Source: Bacteroidota bacterium (GTDB lineage Bacteria; Bacteroidota; Bacteroidia; Chitinophagales; Chitinophagaceae). From it: a stretch of DNA of 64,000 bases. Of the stretch, positions 16,320-26,578 are shown piece after piece. The position numbers and the translations under genes were made by a program. Within the stretch, counting starts at the first letter, position 1. Each line of letters starts with the position of its first letter. The DNA is taken from NCBI GenBank assembly GCA_016868585.1, contig VGGR01000002.1:62001-126000 (forward strand), given 5' to 3'. The notes below the pieces were generated by a model. The model made no database searches. It had not been told where the DNA came from and worked only from the letters and a program-made list of their open reading frames with translations.

Positions 16320-19300
16320 GTGCGATTAAAGACATTAGAAATCAAGGGATTCAAAAGTTTTGCCGATAAGACTGTCATCAATTTTGATGAAACTGTAACG
16401 GGTATAGTCGGACCTAATGGATGCGGAAAATCTAACATCGTAGATAGCATTAGATGGGTGATCGGCGAACAAAAGATCAGTCACCTGAGAAGTGAAAATC
16501 TGGATAGTTTGGTTTTCAATGGCTCCAAGACACGTTCAGCAAGTGGTCTGGCTGAGGTTAGTTTAACATTTGAGAATACCCGGAATTTATTACCGACTGA
16601 TTTTAACACGGTTACCATTACCCGAAAGTTTTACAAGAGTGGGGAGAGCGAGTATCGTTTAAATGATGTGCAATGCAGACTTAAGGATATCCATAATCTT
16701 TTTATGGATACCGGAGTAAGTACAGATAGCTATGCCATTATTGCCCTGGATATGGTTGATGATCTTATCAAAGACAAGGATAACAGCCGACGTAAGATGT
16801 TAGAACAGGCTGCGGGGATTTCAATTTATAAAACAAGGAAGAAAGAAGTTAGGTCAAAATTAGATGCTACAGAACTGGATTTAGCTCGTATCGAGGATCT
16901 GCTTTTCGAGATCAATAACCAATTAAAGTCGCTGGAGAGTCAGGCAAAAAAAGCTGAAAAATATCACGAGATAAAAAATGAATATCGTGAAGTCAGTATT
17001 GAGTTGGCAAAAGCTTCATTAGAGGGGTTTAATCTCTCTTATCAGGATTTGAACGAGCAACAAAAAAAAGAGGCCGACCGAAAACATCAATTAGAAGCTA
17101 CAATTGCGACGCAAGAAGCCGGGCTTGAATCAGAAAAGCTCCATTTTCTTGAGCTGGAGAAAAGCCTTCAACAGCAACAACAAGCATTTAATGAGTTACA
17201 GCATTCCTATCGCTTAAAAGAAAATGAACGAAACCTGGCTGCTCAACGAATCGAGCATCTCAAGGAAAAACTATTATCCTTACAGCAGTTTTTAGATCGT
17301 GCGGACGGCCAGCAGAATAGCATGCAGGAAAGCCTGTCTTTCACCAGCCAACAAATCAATGCGGAAGAACTAATACTTGCACAGCTTCAGGAAGAGCATC
17401 AACAACTAAACCAGGCAGTAGAAGCAAAGACTGTTGAATTGGAACATGCACGCCAACAAGTAGAAGTATCTCGCCAATTGCATCAACAGACACAACGAAA
17501 GCAATTTGATGCCGAGAAAACCGTAGCGGTTGTCGATACTTCGGTGGCGAACATGCAAAGGGCTTTGCAGCAGTTGGAGAGTGAGCAGCAACAACGAAGC
17601 GCTCAATCGGTGCAGTTAACAACAGATCGTGCACTAAAGGAGGGGTCGTTGGAGATTAAGAAAACTGATTTAGCACAACTCCAGCTGCATCAGGAAAGAA
17701 CAATAGATCAGCTTCTGCAAACTCAGGCTGCAGTAGAACATTTGCGGGGTGAATTGGCCGACGAGAATCGAAAGCTGGATGCCAAAAAAAACGAATACGA
17801 TTTGCTCAAAAACATGATTGACTCAATGGAAGGCTATCCAGAGTCAGTTAAGTATTTGCACAACAATCCGGAGTGGAAATCAAATGTTCCTATTGTATCC
17901 GACGTACTTTATGTCAATGAAGAATATAGACTGGCGCTTGAAAATGTTCTTGAACCCTATTTGAGTTATTACGTGGTTGACAACCTGGCTGATGGTTTGT
18001 CTGCCATTGCCTTATTGGATGCCAATAAAAAGGGGAAGGCTAATTTTTTCTTATTAGAGCAGATTAATTCTCATTCTACTGCTTTACCTTCTCCGATGGA
18101 GGGAGCCATTGCCGCACTGGATGTAATTGAAGTAGAAGAGCGGTATAAAAATTTGGCCACTCACTTGTTGGGTAATGTCTACATTACGGATAATCATGAT
18201 ATTTTAAAAAATAGCCAGAGCTCCATAGTGATTGAGAAGAGCGGTAGATATGTGAAAGGGAAGGTTTCCTTGTCTGGAGGGAGTATTGGTGTATTTGAGG
18301 GAAATAAGATAGGACGGGTAAAAAATCTAGAAAAATTACTTTCGTTGGTAAAGACGCAGGAAGTTAAGGTGGAACAATTGCGTGCGGCTATTCAAGTGCG
18401 TCATAATGAAGTGATCGCATTCAACGAAGATCTCAGAGAAACAGCGTTACGTCAAACCGAAAAGGAGATTTTGCAACTTACCAATGAGGTTTTTGCATTG
18501 CAGAATAAACTCGAGAACCTTACTGCGTCCCAGCAGATTGGCGAGCAACGGCAAACAGAACTCCATACACAAATTGAGCAAACAGTACAGTCGGTAGCAA
18601 CGGTGCGTACGGAGTTGACCAGCCTAATCATACAACTTCAGGAAGATGCACAACAACTCCAGTTGGTTGAAGAGGCCTATCGAGTAGGAGAAGCTGCCTT
18701 TCAGGAAGCTTCTCGTCAATTAAACGAGTTTAATCTTGGTGTTTCACGACAGCAAAATAAAATCGCTTCTCTTCGGCAGGAGTTTGATTTCAAAAACAGT
18801 CAGCTGGCTGATTTGCAGGCTCAAATTTCAAGCAGTACTACACAGGTCCAAGATGCATTACAACATCAGCAAGAGTCGACAGTTGCCTTGGACAATATGG
18901 AAAAATCGTTAGCTCAGTTTCTGCAAGAAAAAGGGCAACAGGAAAAATTATTGAACGCGGCGGATCAGGCCTATTACAATCTAAGGAATCAACTTGCGGA
19001 AAAAGAAAGTGCTATTCGCTTGCAGGTTAAGGAAAAAGAACAAGTAGAGTTTTTATTGGCAGCTATCAAAGACAAACTAAATGAGATAAAGCTCCAGCTG
19101 GCAGGAATGAAAGAGCGAATGCGTGTTGAGTTCCGCTTAGATTTGGAGTCTATCCTTGGAGAGTCAAGAGTTACTGCAACGCCCTTAGACGAATTACAAG
19201 CTTCTGTAGAACGCATGAAAAGAAGATTAGAAAATTTGGGTGATGTCAACCCTACCGCAGTTGAGGCCTTTACTGAAATGAAAAAACGGTATGACTTTAT

Positions 19301-19841
19301 CCTGGAACAAAAAACTGATTTAGTAACGGCCAAGGGTAGTTTGTTAAAAACTATTGAAGAAGTGGAGCTAACTGCCAACCAAAAATTCACCGATACATTT
19401 GAACAAGTTCGTTCACATTTTCAAAAAGTTTTTAAAACATTATTTACGGAAGATGATCAATGTGATCTGATCTTGGAAGATCCCTCTAATGTTGCAGAGA
19501 GCGGAATTGATGTCATAGCCAAACCAAAGGGAAAACGTCCCGTCTCGCTGACACAACTTAGCGGGGGGGAAAGAGCCTTGACCGCAACCGCCTTGCTTTT
19601 TGCGATTTACCTGATTAAGCCTGCGCCATTCTGTATTTTGGATGAGGTGGATGCTCCGCTGGATGATGCCAATGTTGGAAAATTCACCAATATGATCCGT
19701 CAGTTCAGTGAAAACTCGCAGTTTATTATTGTTACACACAATAAAATGACCATGAATACGGTTGATGTCATTTATGGTGTAACCATGCAAGAGCCAGGTG
19801 TAAGCAGGTTAGTGACGGTTGACTTTAGGAACTTGCAGTAA
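16320..19841 (+). CDS. smc: Chromosome segregation protein SMC
   Basis: SMC is the ATPase of the bacterial condensin and dimerises through its hinge to fold the chromosome with ScpAB. This 1173-residue protein starts at a GTG (VRLKTLEIKGFKSFADKT). It carries Walker A GPNGCGKSN (31-39), long Gln/Glu-rich coiled coils, a hinge at about 500-660 (around GYPESVKYL and LSGGSIGVFEGNKIGR), the ABC signature LSGGERALTATALL, and Walker B CILDEVDAPLDD. A TAATTTCG box at 16289-16296 is a one-mismatch -7 element. No scpA or scpB is adjacent. Confidence 0.96.
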   Translation: MRLKTLEIKGFKSFADKTVINFDETVTGIVGPNGCGKSNIVDSIRWVIGEQKISHLRSENLDSLVFNGSKTRSASGLAEVSLTFENTRNLLPTDFNTVTITRKFYKSGESEYRLNDVQCRLKDIHNLFMDTGVSTDSYAIIALDMVDDLIKDKDNSRRKMLEQAAGISIYKTRKKEVRSKLDATELDLARIEDLLFEINNQLKSLESQAKKAEKYHEIKNEYREVSIELAKASLEGFNLSYQDLNEQQKKEADRKHQLEATIATQEAGLESEKLHFLELEKSLQQQQQAFNELQHSYRLKENERNLAAQRIEHLKEKLLSLQQFLDRADGQQNSMQESLSFTSQQINAEELILAQLQEEHQQLNQAVEAKTVELEHARQQVEVSRQLHQQTQRKQFDAEKTVAVVDTSVANMQRALQQLESEQQQRSAQSVQLTTDRALKEGSLEIKKTDLAQLQLHQERTIDQLLQTQAAVEHLRGELADENRKLDAKKNEYDLLKNMIDSMEGYPESVKYLHNNPEWKSNVPIVSDVLYVNEEYRLALENVLEPYLSYYVVDNLADGLSAIALLDANKKGKANFFLLEQINSHSTALPSPMEGAIAALDVIEVEERYKNLATHLLGNVYITDNHDILKNSQSSIVIEKSGRYVKGKVSLSGGSIGVFEGNKIGRVKNLEKLLSLVKTQEVKVEQLRAAIQVRHNEVIAFNEDLRETALRQTEKEILQLTNEVFALQNKLENLTASQQIGEQRQTELHTQIEQTVQSVATVRTELTSLIIQLQEDAQQLQLVEEAYRVGEAAFQEASRQLNEFNLGVSRQQNKIASLRQEFDFKNSQLADLQAQISSSTTQVQDALQHQQESTVALDNMEKSLAQFLQEKGQQEKLLNAADQAYYNLRNQLAEKESAIRLQVKEKEQVEFLLAAIKDKLNEIKLQLAGMKERMRVEFRLDLESILGESRVTATPLDELQASVERMKRRLENLGDVNPTAVEAFTEMKKRYDFILEQKTDLVTAKGSLLKTIEEVELTANQKFTDTFEQVRSHFQKVFKTLFTEDDQCDLILEDPSNVAESGIDVIAKPKGKRPVSLTQLSGGERALTATALLFAIYLIKPAPFCILDEVDAPLDDANVGKFTNMIRQFSENSQFIIVTHNKMTMNTVDVIYGVTMQEPGVSRLVTVDFRNLQ

Positions 19842-19857
19842 GTATCGTCATTTATTT

Positions 19858-20448
19858 ATGCTAAAAAAAGGGTTATTTATTCTTTTTTTTTCCTGTGCTT
19901 CTTGCTTAGGGATAGCCCAGGGCCTGCCCGAGGGTTTGTTTATTGGTGCTAAGGCGCCGGCGTTTAAGGGGTTTGATCAGTTTGACCGTGCAGTTCATTT
20001 GCGTGAATTGGCCAAGAAAAATCCAGTGTTACTGATCTTTTACCGAGGGTATTGGTGTCCGCATTGCACAAGGTTACTTTCCCGTATTCAAGATTCTTTG
20101 TTCCTGTTTACAAGCAAGAGGGTTACGGTGCTGGCTATTTCACCCGAGTCAAAAGAAAGTCGATCAAAAACAGTAGAGAAAACCAAAGCCGGATTCTCAT
20201 TGATTCAGGATTCTGCTTTGTTGATTTCCTCACTTTATGATGTTGCCTATTCTCTTTCTGAACTACAGCTAGCTCGTTACCAAAGTGGGGCTATTGACTT
20301 ATTGAAGATCAATCAGCCGAATCCCGCGGTACTTCCGGTGCCTGCTGTTTTTGTTATCGGTAAAGATTATTCGATCACTTATCGATTTTTTGATCTGGAT
20401 CATAAAAGACGTATTAACGTGGCTGAATTACTTTCATTATTCCAATAG
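19858..20448 (+). CDS. Secreted thiol peroxidase/redoxin (AhpC-TSA-like)
   Basis: The ATG at 19858 (196 aa) starts a signal peptide, MLKKGLFILFFSCASCLGIA. The frame extends upstream to 19819 but would overlap the end of smc. A thioredoxin-like domain follows, with GAKAPAFKGFDQFDRAVHL, FYRGYWCPHCTRLL (CPHC, a CxxC active site) and VFVIGKDYSITYRF. The GLFIGAKAP and PVLLIFYRGYWCP wording fits AhpC/TSA-like redoxins of Bacteroidota. It probably acts in the periplasm on peroxides or disulfides (inference). The gene begins 17 nt after smc and may be cotranscribed. Confidence 0.82.
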   Translation: MLKKGLFILFFSCASCLGIAQGLPEGLFIGAKAPAFKGFDQFDRAVHLRELAKKNPVLLIFYRGYWCPHCTRLLSRIQDSLFLFTSKRVTVLAISPESKESRSKTVEKTKAGFSLIQDSALLISSLYDVAYSLSELQLARYQSGAIDLLKINQPNPAVLPVPAVFVIGKDYSITYRFFDLDHKRRINVAELLSLFQ

Positions 20449-20467
20449 AAAGGGTGCCCTGAATCAT

Positions 20468-20475
20468 TATATTTG
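20468..20475 (+). promoter_or_regulatory. TAnnTTTG -7 box before the topoisomerase IV operon
   Basis: TATATTTG ends 13 nt before the ATG at 20489. It probably drives the four tightly packed genes 20489-26578. Confidence 0.5.
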
Positions 20476-20488
20476 CCAACACTAACTC

Positions 20489-22390
20489 ATGGCAGCAGAA
20501 AAAGAAAAAAAAGAAGTAGCGTATACGGAAGACAGTATACAGTCACTGGACTGGAAACAACATATTCGGTTGCGCCCCGGAATGTACATCGGTAAACTAG
20601 GAGATGGATCTTCTCCAGACGACGGAATCTATGTACTGATCAAGGAGGTAATAGATAATGCAATTGATGAATATACCATGGGGTATGGCAAGGCTGTCAA
20701 TTTATCAATTGAAGAAAAAATGGTTACCGTTCGCGATTTTGGGCGTGGCATTCCGTTGGGAAAAGTGGTAGAGGTGGTCAGTAAAATTAATACCGGGGCA
20801 AAATATGATAGCAAGGCGTTTCAGAAAGCGGTGGGACTAAACGGGGTGGGTACAAAGGCGGTTAATGCGCTAAGCGACTATTTCAAGGTTTCTGCATTCC
20901 GAGATGGAAAAGAAAAAACGGCCGAATTTTCAAGAGGAGAGTTAACAAAAGAATTTAAGGAGGCTAAAACCGATCAGCCCAATGGCACTTCAGTGAGTTT
21001 CACCCCTGATGCAACAGTTTTCAAGGGATTTCGTTTTTTTTACGATTTTATTGAAAATCAGTTATGGAACTATGCTTTTTTAAATGCCGGGTTAAAAATC
21101 AATTTTAACGGCAAAACCTTTCTAAGCAAAAATGGTTTACTGGATTTATTACAACGAAAAACGAATGAGGACGAACTCCGATATCCAATTATCCATTTGG
21201 CAGGTGCGGATATTGAAATGGCAATTTCTCATACCAATGAATACGGAGAGGATATTTACAGCTTCGTAAATGGGCAACATACCACACAAGGAGGCACACA
21301 TCTACAGGCATTTAGGGAAGCGTATATAAAGACCATACGAGATTTTTTCAAAAAGGACTACGATGCCTCAGACATTCGCACGGGCATAGTGGCGGCCATT
21401 TCTGTTCGGGTGGTTGAACCTGTGTTTGAATCACAGACTAAGACCAAATTAGGATCTGCGAACGTTGACATAGAAGGGCCTACCATGCGACAGTTTGTGG
21501 GAGATTTTCTGTCGAAGGAGTTAGATAACTTCTTGCACATGAATGCTGCGATTGCTGAGTCGCTTAAAAGAAGAATAGAGCAAAGCGAGCGGGAGCGAAA
21601 AGAATTGGCGGGGATCAAAAAATTAGCAAATGAAAGAGCTAAGAAAGCCAACTTACACAACCGGAAACTACGCGATTGTCGCTTTCATTTGAATGAGGAT
21701 GCACCAGCTCGGGGAAAAGAAGAGTTTCTTGCAAAACAACAGGAAACTACCCTGTTTATTACCGAAGGGGATAGTGCCAGCGGATCTATTACAAAGGCCA
21801 GAAATGTAGAGACCCAGGCCGTATTTAGCTTACGGGGAAAACCATTGAATTGCTTTGGGCTTACTAAAAAAGTGGTGTATGAAAATGAGGAATTTAATCT
21901 GCTGCAACATGCCCTTAATATTGAAGAAGGGTTAGAAGGATTGCGGTTTAATAATGTAGTTATTGCTACTGATGCTGACGTTGATGGTATGCATATTCGA
22001 TTGTTACTTATGACTTTTTTTCTGCAGTTTTTCCCTGATCTGGTAAAACATGAAAAAGTATATGTGCTGGAAACGCCACTGTTTCGTGTTAGAAATAAAC
22101 AGGAGACTATTTATTGCTATAGCGAATCAGAGAAACAAGTTGCCATGATAAAACTGGGATCAAAGCCCGAGGTAACACGATTCAAAGGATTGGGAGAAAT
22201 TAGTCCTGATGAATTTGCCCAATTTATTGGAACCGGTATGCGAAAGCAATTGATGCGATTAGAGCAGGGAGATCATATTCAACAACTACTTGAATATTAT
22301 ATGGGTAAGAACACGCCCGACCGTCAGGACTTTATCATCGAGAATCTTCGTTTTGAACTTGATAAAGCCGAGGACGTCGTTAATTCTTAG
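20489..22390 (+). CDS. parE: DNA topoisomerase IV subunit B (ATPase)
   Basis: This is the ATP-binding subunit of a type IIA topoisomerase that unlinks daughter chromosomes. The 633-residue protein has the GHKL ATP site ([17 protein letters not shown], near 51-67; [27 protein letters not shown]). Its TOPRIM domain has [14 protein letters not shown] and [14 protein letters not shown]. The C-terminus has [18 protein letters not shown]. GyrB and ParE are hard to tell apart by eye. The pairing with a ParC-like A subunit three genes downstream and the length support topoisomerase IV. Only 3 nt separate it from the methyltransferase gene. Confidence 0.92.
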   Translation: MAAEKEKKEVAYTEDSIQSLDWKQHIRLRPGMYIGKLGDGSSPDDGIYVLIKEVIDNAIDEYTMGYGKAVNLSIEEKMVTVRDFGRGIPLGKVVEVVSKINTGAKYDSKAFQKAVGLNGVGTKAVNALSDYFKVSAFRDGKEKTAEFSRGELTKEFKEAKTDQPNGTSVSFTPDATVFKGFRFFYDFIENQLWNYAFLNAGLKINFNGKTFLSKNGLLDLLQRKTNEDELRYPIIHLAGADIEMAISHTNEYGEDIYSFVNGQHTTQGGTHLQAFREAYIKTIRDFFKKDYDASDIRTGIVAAISVRVVEPVFESQTKTKLGSANVDIEGPTMRQFVGDFLSKELDNFLHMNAAIAESLKRRIEQSERERKELAGIKKLANERAKKANLHNRKLRDCRFHLNEDAPARGKEEFLAKQQETTLFITEGDSASGSITKARNVETQAVFSLRGKPLNCFGLTKKVVYENEEFNLLQHALNIEEGLEGLRFNNVVIATDADVDGMHIRLLLMTFFLQFFPDLVKHEKVYVLETPLFRVRNKQETIYCYSESEKQVAMIKLGSKPEVTRFKGLGEISPDEFAQFIGTGMRKQLMRLEQGDHIQQLLEYYMGKNTPDRQDFIIENLRFELDKAEDVVNS

Positions 22391-22393
22391 CAC

Positions 22394-23179
22394 ATGTTTG
22401 AGTTTCATCAGGACCGAAACCGGTATTTCCAAATTCAATATGAAAATGCAGTGCAATATGTGTTGCCGTTCATAGAACAATCTTTCCCCATTAAAAGCCA
22501 AATGCGTGTGCTTGAAATTGGGGCCGGCGAAGGCGGTGTTTTGCGCGCATTTACAGAACGTGGCTGCAGGGCCGTAGGCGTAGAGCTTGATCCGTTGCGT
22601 GTAGAGTGGGCCTGCGGTTTTTTATGGGAAGAAATCGGCCGGGGTCAATTGTTTTACGTTGAGAAGAATATTTACGATACTGACCTTGCGCAAGATCTAA
22701 AAGGCGGCTTTGACGTGATATTATTGAAGGATGTTATCGAACACATCCATGATCAACCCAAACTCTTTCGCCGATTACATTCCGTGCTCAACATGGACGG
22801 GGTAATCTTTTTTGGATTCCCACCCTGGCAAATGCCATTTGGTGGGCACCAACAATTGGCACGTTCCTTTGTTTCCCGTTTACCCTATATTCATTTATTG
22901 CCACTTCCCTTGTATAAGGGCCTGTTAAAGCTTAATGCCGAACCGGTTGCGGATTTGCTTGAGATACGGCAAACACGTATTTCTATTGAACGATTTGAAT
23001 CCATCTGTGTGGAAACCGACTATAGGATCTTGCAAAAGATTCATTACCTGATTAACCCTATATATCAATGGAAATTTGGTTGGAAAGCCCGTAAACAATT
23101 TTCTTGGATAGCTTCCATTCCTTGGTTTCGCAATTATTTTACCACCTGTGTTTATTATTTAATTAAGTCTGCTAAATAA
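22394..23179 (+). CDS. Class I SAM-dependent methyltransferase, substrate unknown
   Basis: This 261-residue protein has a Rossmann-type SAM-binding fold: motif I VLEIGAGEGGVLRAF (about 37-51), acidic post-I VGVELDPLRVEWA, FDVILLKDVIEHIHD (motif II), and VLNMDGVIFFGFPPW (motif III). The C-terminal third is rich in aromatic and basic residues (IYQWKFGWKARKQFSW). The methyl acceptor cannot be inferred. It sits 3 nt after parE and 7 nt before the DUF1835 gene, inside the topoisomerase IV block. A role in lipid, quinone or small-molecule methylation is as possible as one tied to DNA topology. Confidence 0.82.
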   Translation: MFEFHQDRNRYFQIQYENAVQYVLPFIEQSFPIKSQMRVLEIGAGEGGVLRAFTERGCRAVGVELDPLRVEWACGFLWEEIGRGQLFYVEKNIYDTDLAQDLKGGFDVILLKDVIEHIHDQPKLFRRLHSVLNMDGVIFFGFPPWQMPFGGHQQLARSFVSRLPYIHLLPLPLYKGLLKLNAEPVADLLEIRQTRISIERFESICVETDYRILQKIHYLINPIYQWKFGWKARKQFSWIASIPWFRNYFTTCVYYLIKSAK

Positions 23180-23186
23180 GTTTTAC

Positions 23187-24032
23187 ATGTTACATGTCCT
23201 ATTCAATGAGTCCGATATTACACGGTTTAAAGAGGTACAGGAATTAGATCCTGAATTGGATGGGCCTATTGTATTCATTCGAGATGACTATGCAGTTGGG
23301 CCGCTGCAGGCCTTAGATACCGCTGAAGGTGTACACCACCGCTTAGCCTGGTGGAAGTCCTGCTATGAAAAAACGGCGTATGGTGCCATTCCTGCTTCTC
23401 CTGTCGTTAACGATGCAATGGAAGTGGCTAAAATCCAGCAATGGCTGGTAGAAAACCCATCAGGGGAATGTTGGATTTGGATGGCACAAAACCAACATGA
23501 TGTATCCGGGTATTATTGGGTAGTTGCTCAGTTAAAAAATTGGCAAGGGCGTATTCAGCTTCTTTTCCTAAACAATTTGCCATTTCTCAATGAAAAGGGA
23601 CAATTGTTCTATCCTCATTGGTTGGAAGAAATCCCAGCTAAAGAATTTTTAAAAGCCAAAAAATTAGTTCGTCCTGTATCTGCCAGCGAATTTGAAATTG
23701 ATCCTGATGAATGGAATAAATTGATGTGTGAAAATGCCGGGGTAAGAATCGTAGAAGGGGGGAAGAAACTGCTTGGCAAGGAATTCTCATACTTTGATGC
23801 AGATATCAAACGACTGCTTACCACCGAGTGGCAGCGAGCACTCCGTGTGGTAACACAGTCGCAAACCAAAATGAAAGTAAAAACAGGTGATGTATTTCTC
23901 CAGTGGCGGTTGGTCCAGTTAGCAAAGGAGGGTTTGATCGAAACAAATGAAAAATGGGAGAAAGGGTGGAAGGAACTGGATATTCGATTACGTGGAGGAG
24001 ATAAGGGCTCAACGGAACAACAGGATCAGTAA
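23187..24032 (+). CDS. DUF1835/DUF3658 domain protein, function unknown
   Basis: This 281-residue cytoplasmic protein has an N-terminal DUF1835-type segment (MLHVLFNESDITRFKEV, IVFIRDDYAVGPLQAL, RLAWWKSCYEK). A middle part has CWIWMAQNQHDVSGYYW, and a DUF3658-like C-terminal helical part has LTTEWQRALRVV, FLQWRLVQLAKEGLIE and WKELDIRLRG. I do not know a reaction for this family. It lies 7 nt after the methyltransferase and 11 nt before the topoisomerase A-subunit ATG, so it is almost certainly transcribed with both topoisomerase subunits. No signal peptide or membrane helix is visible. Confidence 0.78.
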   Translation: MLHVLFNESDITRFKEVQELDPELDGPIVFIRDDYAVGPLQALDTAEGVHHRLAWWKSCYEKTAYGAIPASPVVNDAMEVAKIQQWLVENPSGECWIWMAQNQHDVSGYYWVVAQLKNWQGRIQLLFLNNLPFLNEKGQLFYPHWLEEIPAKEFLKAKKLVRPVSASEFEIDPDEWNKLMCENAGVRIVEGGKKLLGKEFSYFDADIKRLLTTEWQRALRVVTQSQTKMKVKTGDVFLQWRLVQLAKEGLIETNEKWEKGWKELDIRLRGGDKGSTEQQDQ

Positions 24033-24043
24033 ATTTGAATGAA

Positions 24044-26578
24044 ATGGCCACTGTTAAAAACAAAATACTATCTGTGGAGACTAGGAAAGAGAATTCAATT
24101 CTTGGCCAGTACAAAAATTGGTTTCTGGACTATGCTTCATATGTTATTTTGGAACGTGCAGTTCCTGCCATTGACGATGGTCTGAAGCCTGTTCAGCGCA
24201 GGATCTTACACGCCATGAAGGAAATGGACGATGGTCGTTTCAACAAAGTTGCCAATGTGATTGGACAGGCCATGCAATTCCACCCACATGGAGATGTCAG
24301 TATTGGGGATGCTTTGGTGCATCTTGGTCAGAAAGATCTATTAATCGATACACAGGGAAATTGGGGCGATGTTCGTACGGGGGATGATGCCGCTGCTTCG
24401 CGTTACATAGAAGCACGGCTGAGCAAGTTTGCACTTGAAGTGGCCTTTAATCCTAAGACTACAGCTTGGCAACTCAGCTATGATGGGCGTAAAAACGAAC
24501 CGGTAACACTACCCATGAAGTTTCCTATGTTGCTCGCGCAAGGCGCTGAGGGAATTGCCGTGGGACTCTCAACTAAAATACTGGCACACAATTTTAATGA
24601 GTTGATTGATGCTGCCATCAAGCATCTACGTGGAAAACGTTTTGAATTGTTTCCTGATTTTCAAACGGGCGGAATGATTGACGTCACCGATTATGATCAG
24701 GGAAAACGTGGCGGTCGTGTAAAAGTGCGGGCACATATTGAAGAAGTTGATAAAAAAACATTAGTCATACGCAGTGTGCCTTATGGAGTTACTACCACGC
24801 AGTTGATGGAATCAATAGTAAAAGCGAACGATCAGGGAAAGATCAAAATCAAAAAAGTTACCGACAATACGGCTGCTGAGGTAGAGGTGCAGGTAGATTT
24901 GGTAGCAGGGATCTCCGCGGATATCACCATTGACGCCTTATATAAGTTTACTGAATGTGAAGTTTCCTTATCCCCTAATGCTTGTGTTATTGCGGAACAG
25001 CGTCCACAATTTCTCAGTGTGCAAGAGCTGTTAAAGCAATCGGTGGATCATACCAAGGAACTGCTGGATCAGGAATTACGAATACGACAAGCAGAATTAC
25101 TGGAGAAGTGGCATTACTCCTCTTTAGAAAAAATATTCTTTGAAGAGAAAATCTACAAGGAGTTAGAGAAAAAGCATAAGGATTGGGAAAAAGTATTACA
25201 GGCAATCGACAGCGCTTTTGATCCGTTCAAGAAAAAACTAAAAAGAGCGATCACACGTGAGGATATGCTCAAATTGACTGAAAAACCTGTCCGAAGGATT
25301 TATCGGTTAGATATTGCAGAGTTGGATGCGCAGATCAAGCAATTGGAGGCGGAATTAACACAAGTGAGGTATGATCTTGACCACTTAGTGGAGTATGCGA
25401 TTGCCTATTATGAAAATCTTCAAAAAAAATATGGTAAAGGCCGGGAACGAAAAACTGAAATAAAAACATTTGAAGTAATTCAGGCAAAACAGGTAGCCAT
25501 TGCCAACACAAAGTTGTATGCGAATCGTGAGGAAGGATTTATCGGGACGGGCCTTCGCAAAGACGAGTTTTTGTTCGAATGCTCCGATTTAGATGATGTG
25601 CTGGCCATCACCCGTAGAGGTATGTTGAAAGTGGTTAAAGTGGCTGAAAAATCCTTTATTGGAAAAGATATAATGTATATAGCCGTTTTTCACAAAAATG
25701 ATGAACGAACTACTTATAATTTGATTTATGTGGATGGAAAAGGAGGGATGAGTTATGCAAAACGATTTAATGTCACCGGAGTCACTCGGGATAAGGAGTA
25801 TGATTTGACAAAGGGAGATGACAAGAGCAAGGTTCATTATTTAACTGCGAATCCTAATGGGGAAGCTGAGGTGGTCAAGATCCTTTTATCTGCTCATTGT
25901 CCAGCCCGAATAAGGGAGTTCGATTTTTATTTTGAAGAATTAGCAATCAAAGGGAGAGGCAGTCTAGGGAACCAGGTAACGAAATATCCTATTCGTTCTG
26001 TAAAGTTTAAAGAGGTGGGTAAGGCCAGTATTTCCACATCCAAACAGCTCTGGTTTGATGACCAATTTGGTCGACTAAACACGGAAAGCAAAGGAATCCT
26101 CATAGGTGTCTTTGAGCCGGAGGATAGGATCCTGATCATATATGCAGAGGGGGTTTATGAAATAGGAGATCAAGAATTATCTCAAAAATTTGATCCGGAA
26201 AAAGTACTGCTGATCGAAAAATTTAATCCTTCTTCCCCAGTCACGGTCATTTATGCAGACATGGATAAAATGCACTATATGGTCAAGCGTTTCCTGATAG
26301 AAACCAGCACGTTAAAAACTAAATTTCCTTTTATTAAAGAAGGCGCGGAAAACTATGTTGAAGCGGTAACTACTGCGGTGGAGCCTTTGTTAGCTATTCA
26401 GCAGGGTAGAGGGGCACAAATAAGAAAGGCTAAGCTAAAAATTAATAAAATTGCCGAGGTTACAGGTTGGAAAACAGTGGGAACAAAATTAGCCGATTAT
26501 AGTAAGTCTACAGAGATGGAATGGGTAAAAACAAAGGCCGCCAGTGATCCGCAGCCCGAATTATTTGATCCTCATTAA
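24044..26578 (+). CDS. parC: DNA topoisomerase IV subunit A
   Basis: This is the DNA-cleaving subunit. The ATG at 24044 gives 844 residues; the frame also opens at a TTG at 24035. The N-terminus has DYASYVILERAVPAIDDGLK, QRRILHAM, the winged-helix block QFHPHGDVSIGDALV, and the catalytic Tyr in AASRYIEARLSKF (residue 121 from this ATG). A coiled-coil arm lies around 340-460. The C-terminal part resembles the beta-pinwheel DNA-wrapping domain but lacks a clear GyrA box (QRRGGKG), which favours topoisomerase IV over gyrase. Its last 4 nt overlap the end of the oppositely oriented smpB. Confidence 0.92.
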   Translation: MATVKNKILSVETRKENSILGQYKNWFLDYASYVILERAVPAIDDGLKPVQRRILHAMKEMDDGRFNKVANVIGQAMQFHPHGDVSIGDALVHLGQKDLLIDTQGNWGDVRTGDDAAASRYIEARLSKFALEVAFNPKTTAWQLSYDGRKNEPVTLPMKFPMLLAQGAEGIAVGLSTKILAHNFNELIDAAIKHLRGKRFELFPDFQTGGMIDVTDYDQGKRGGRVKVRAHIEEVDKKTLVIRSVPYGVTTTQLMESIVKANDQGKIKIKKVTDNTAAEVEVQVDLVAGISADITIDALYKFTECEVSLSPNACVIAEQRPQFLSVQELLKQSVDHTKELLDQELRIRQAELLEKWHYSSLEKIFFEEKIYKELEKKHKDWEKVLQAIDSAFDPFKKKLKRAITREDMLKLTEKPVRRIYRLDIAELDAQIKQLEAELTQVRYDLDHLVEYAIAYYENLQKKYGKGRERKTEIKTFEVIQAKQVAIANTKLYANREEGFIGTGLRKDEFLFECSDLDDVLAITRRGMLKVVKVAEKSFIGKDIMYIAVFHKNDERTTYNLIYVDGKGGMSYAKRFNVTGVTRDKEYDLTKGDDKSKVHYLTANPNGEAEVVKILLSAHCPARIREFDFYFEELAIKGRGSLGNQVTKYPIRSVKFKEVGKASISTSKQLWFDDQFGRLNTESKGILIGVFEPEDRILIIYAEGVYEIGDQELSQKFDPEKVLLIEKFNPSSPVTVIYADMDKMHYMVKRFLIETSTLKTKFPFIKEGAENYVEAVTTAVEPLLAIQQGRGAQIRKAKLKINKIAEVTGWKTVGTKLADYSKSTEMEWVKTKAASDPQPELFDPH

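Noticed and set aside
18989-19390. 133-codon minus-strand frame inside smc
   Set aside because: Antisense to the coiled coil and head of SMC; composition mirrors the Lys/Glu-rich sense strand.
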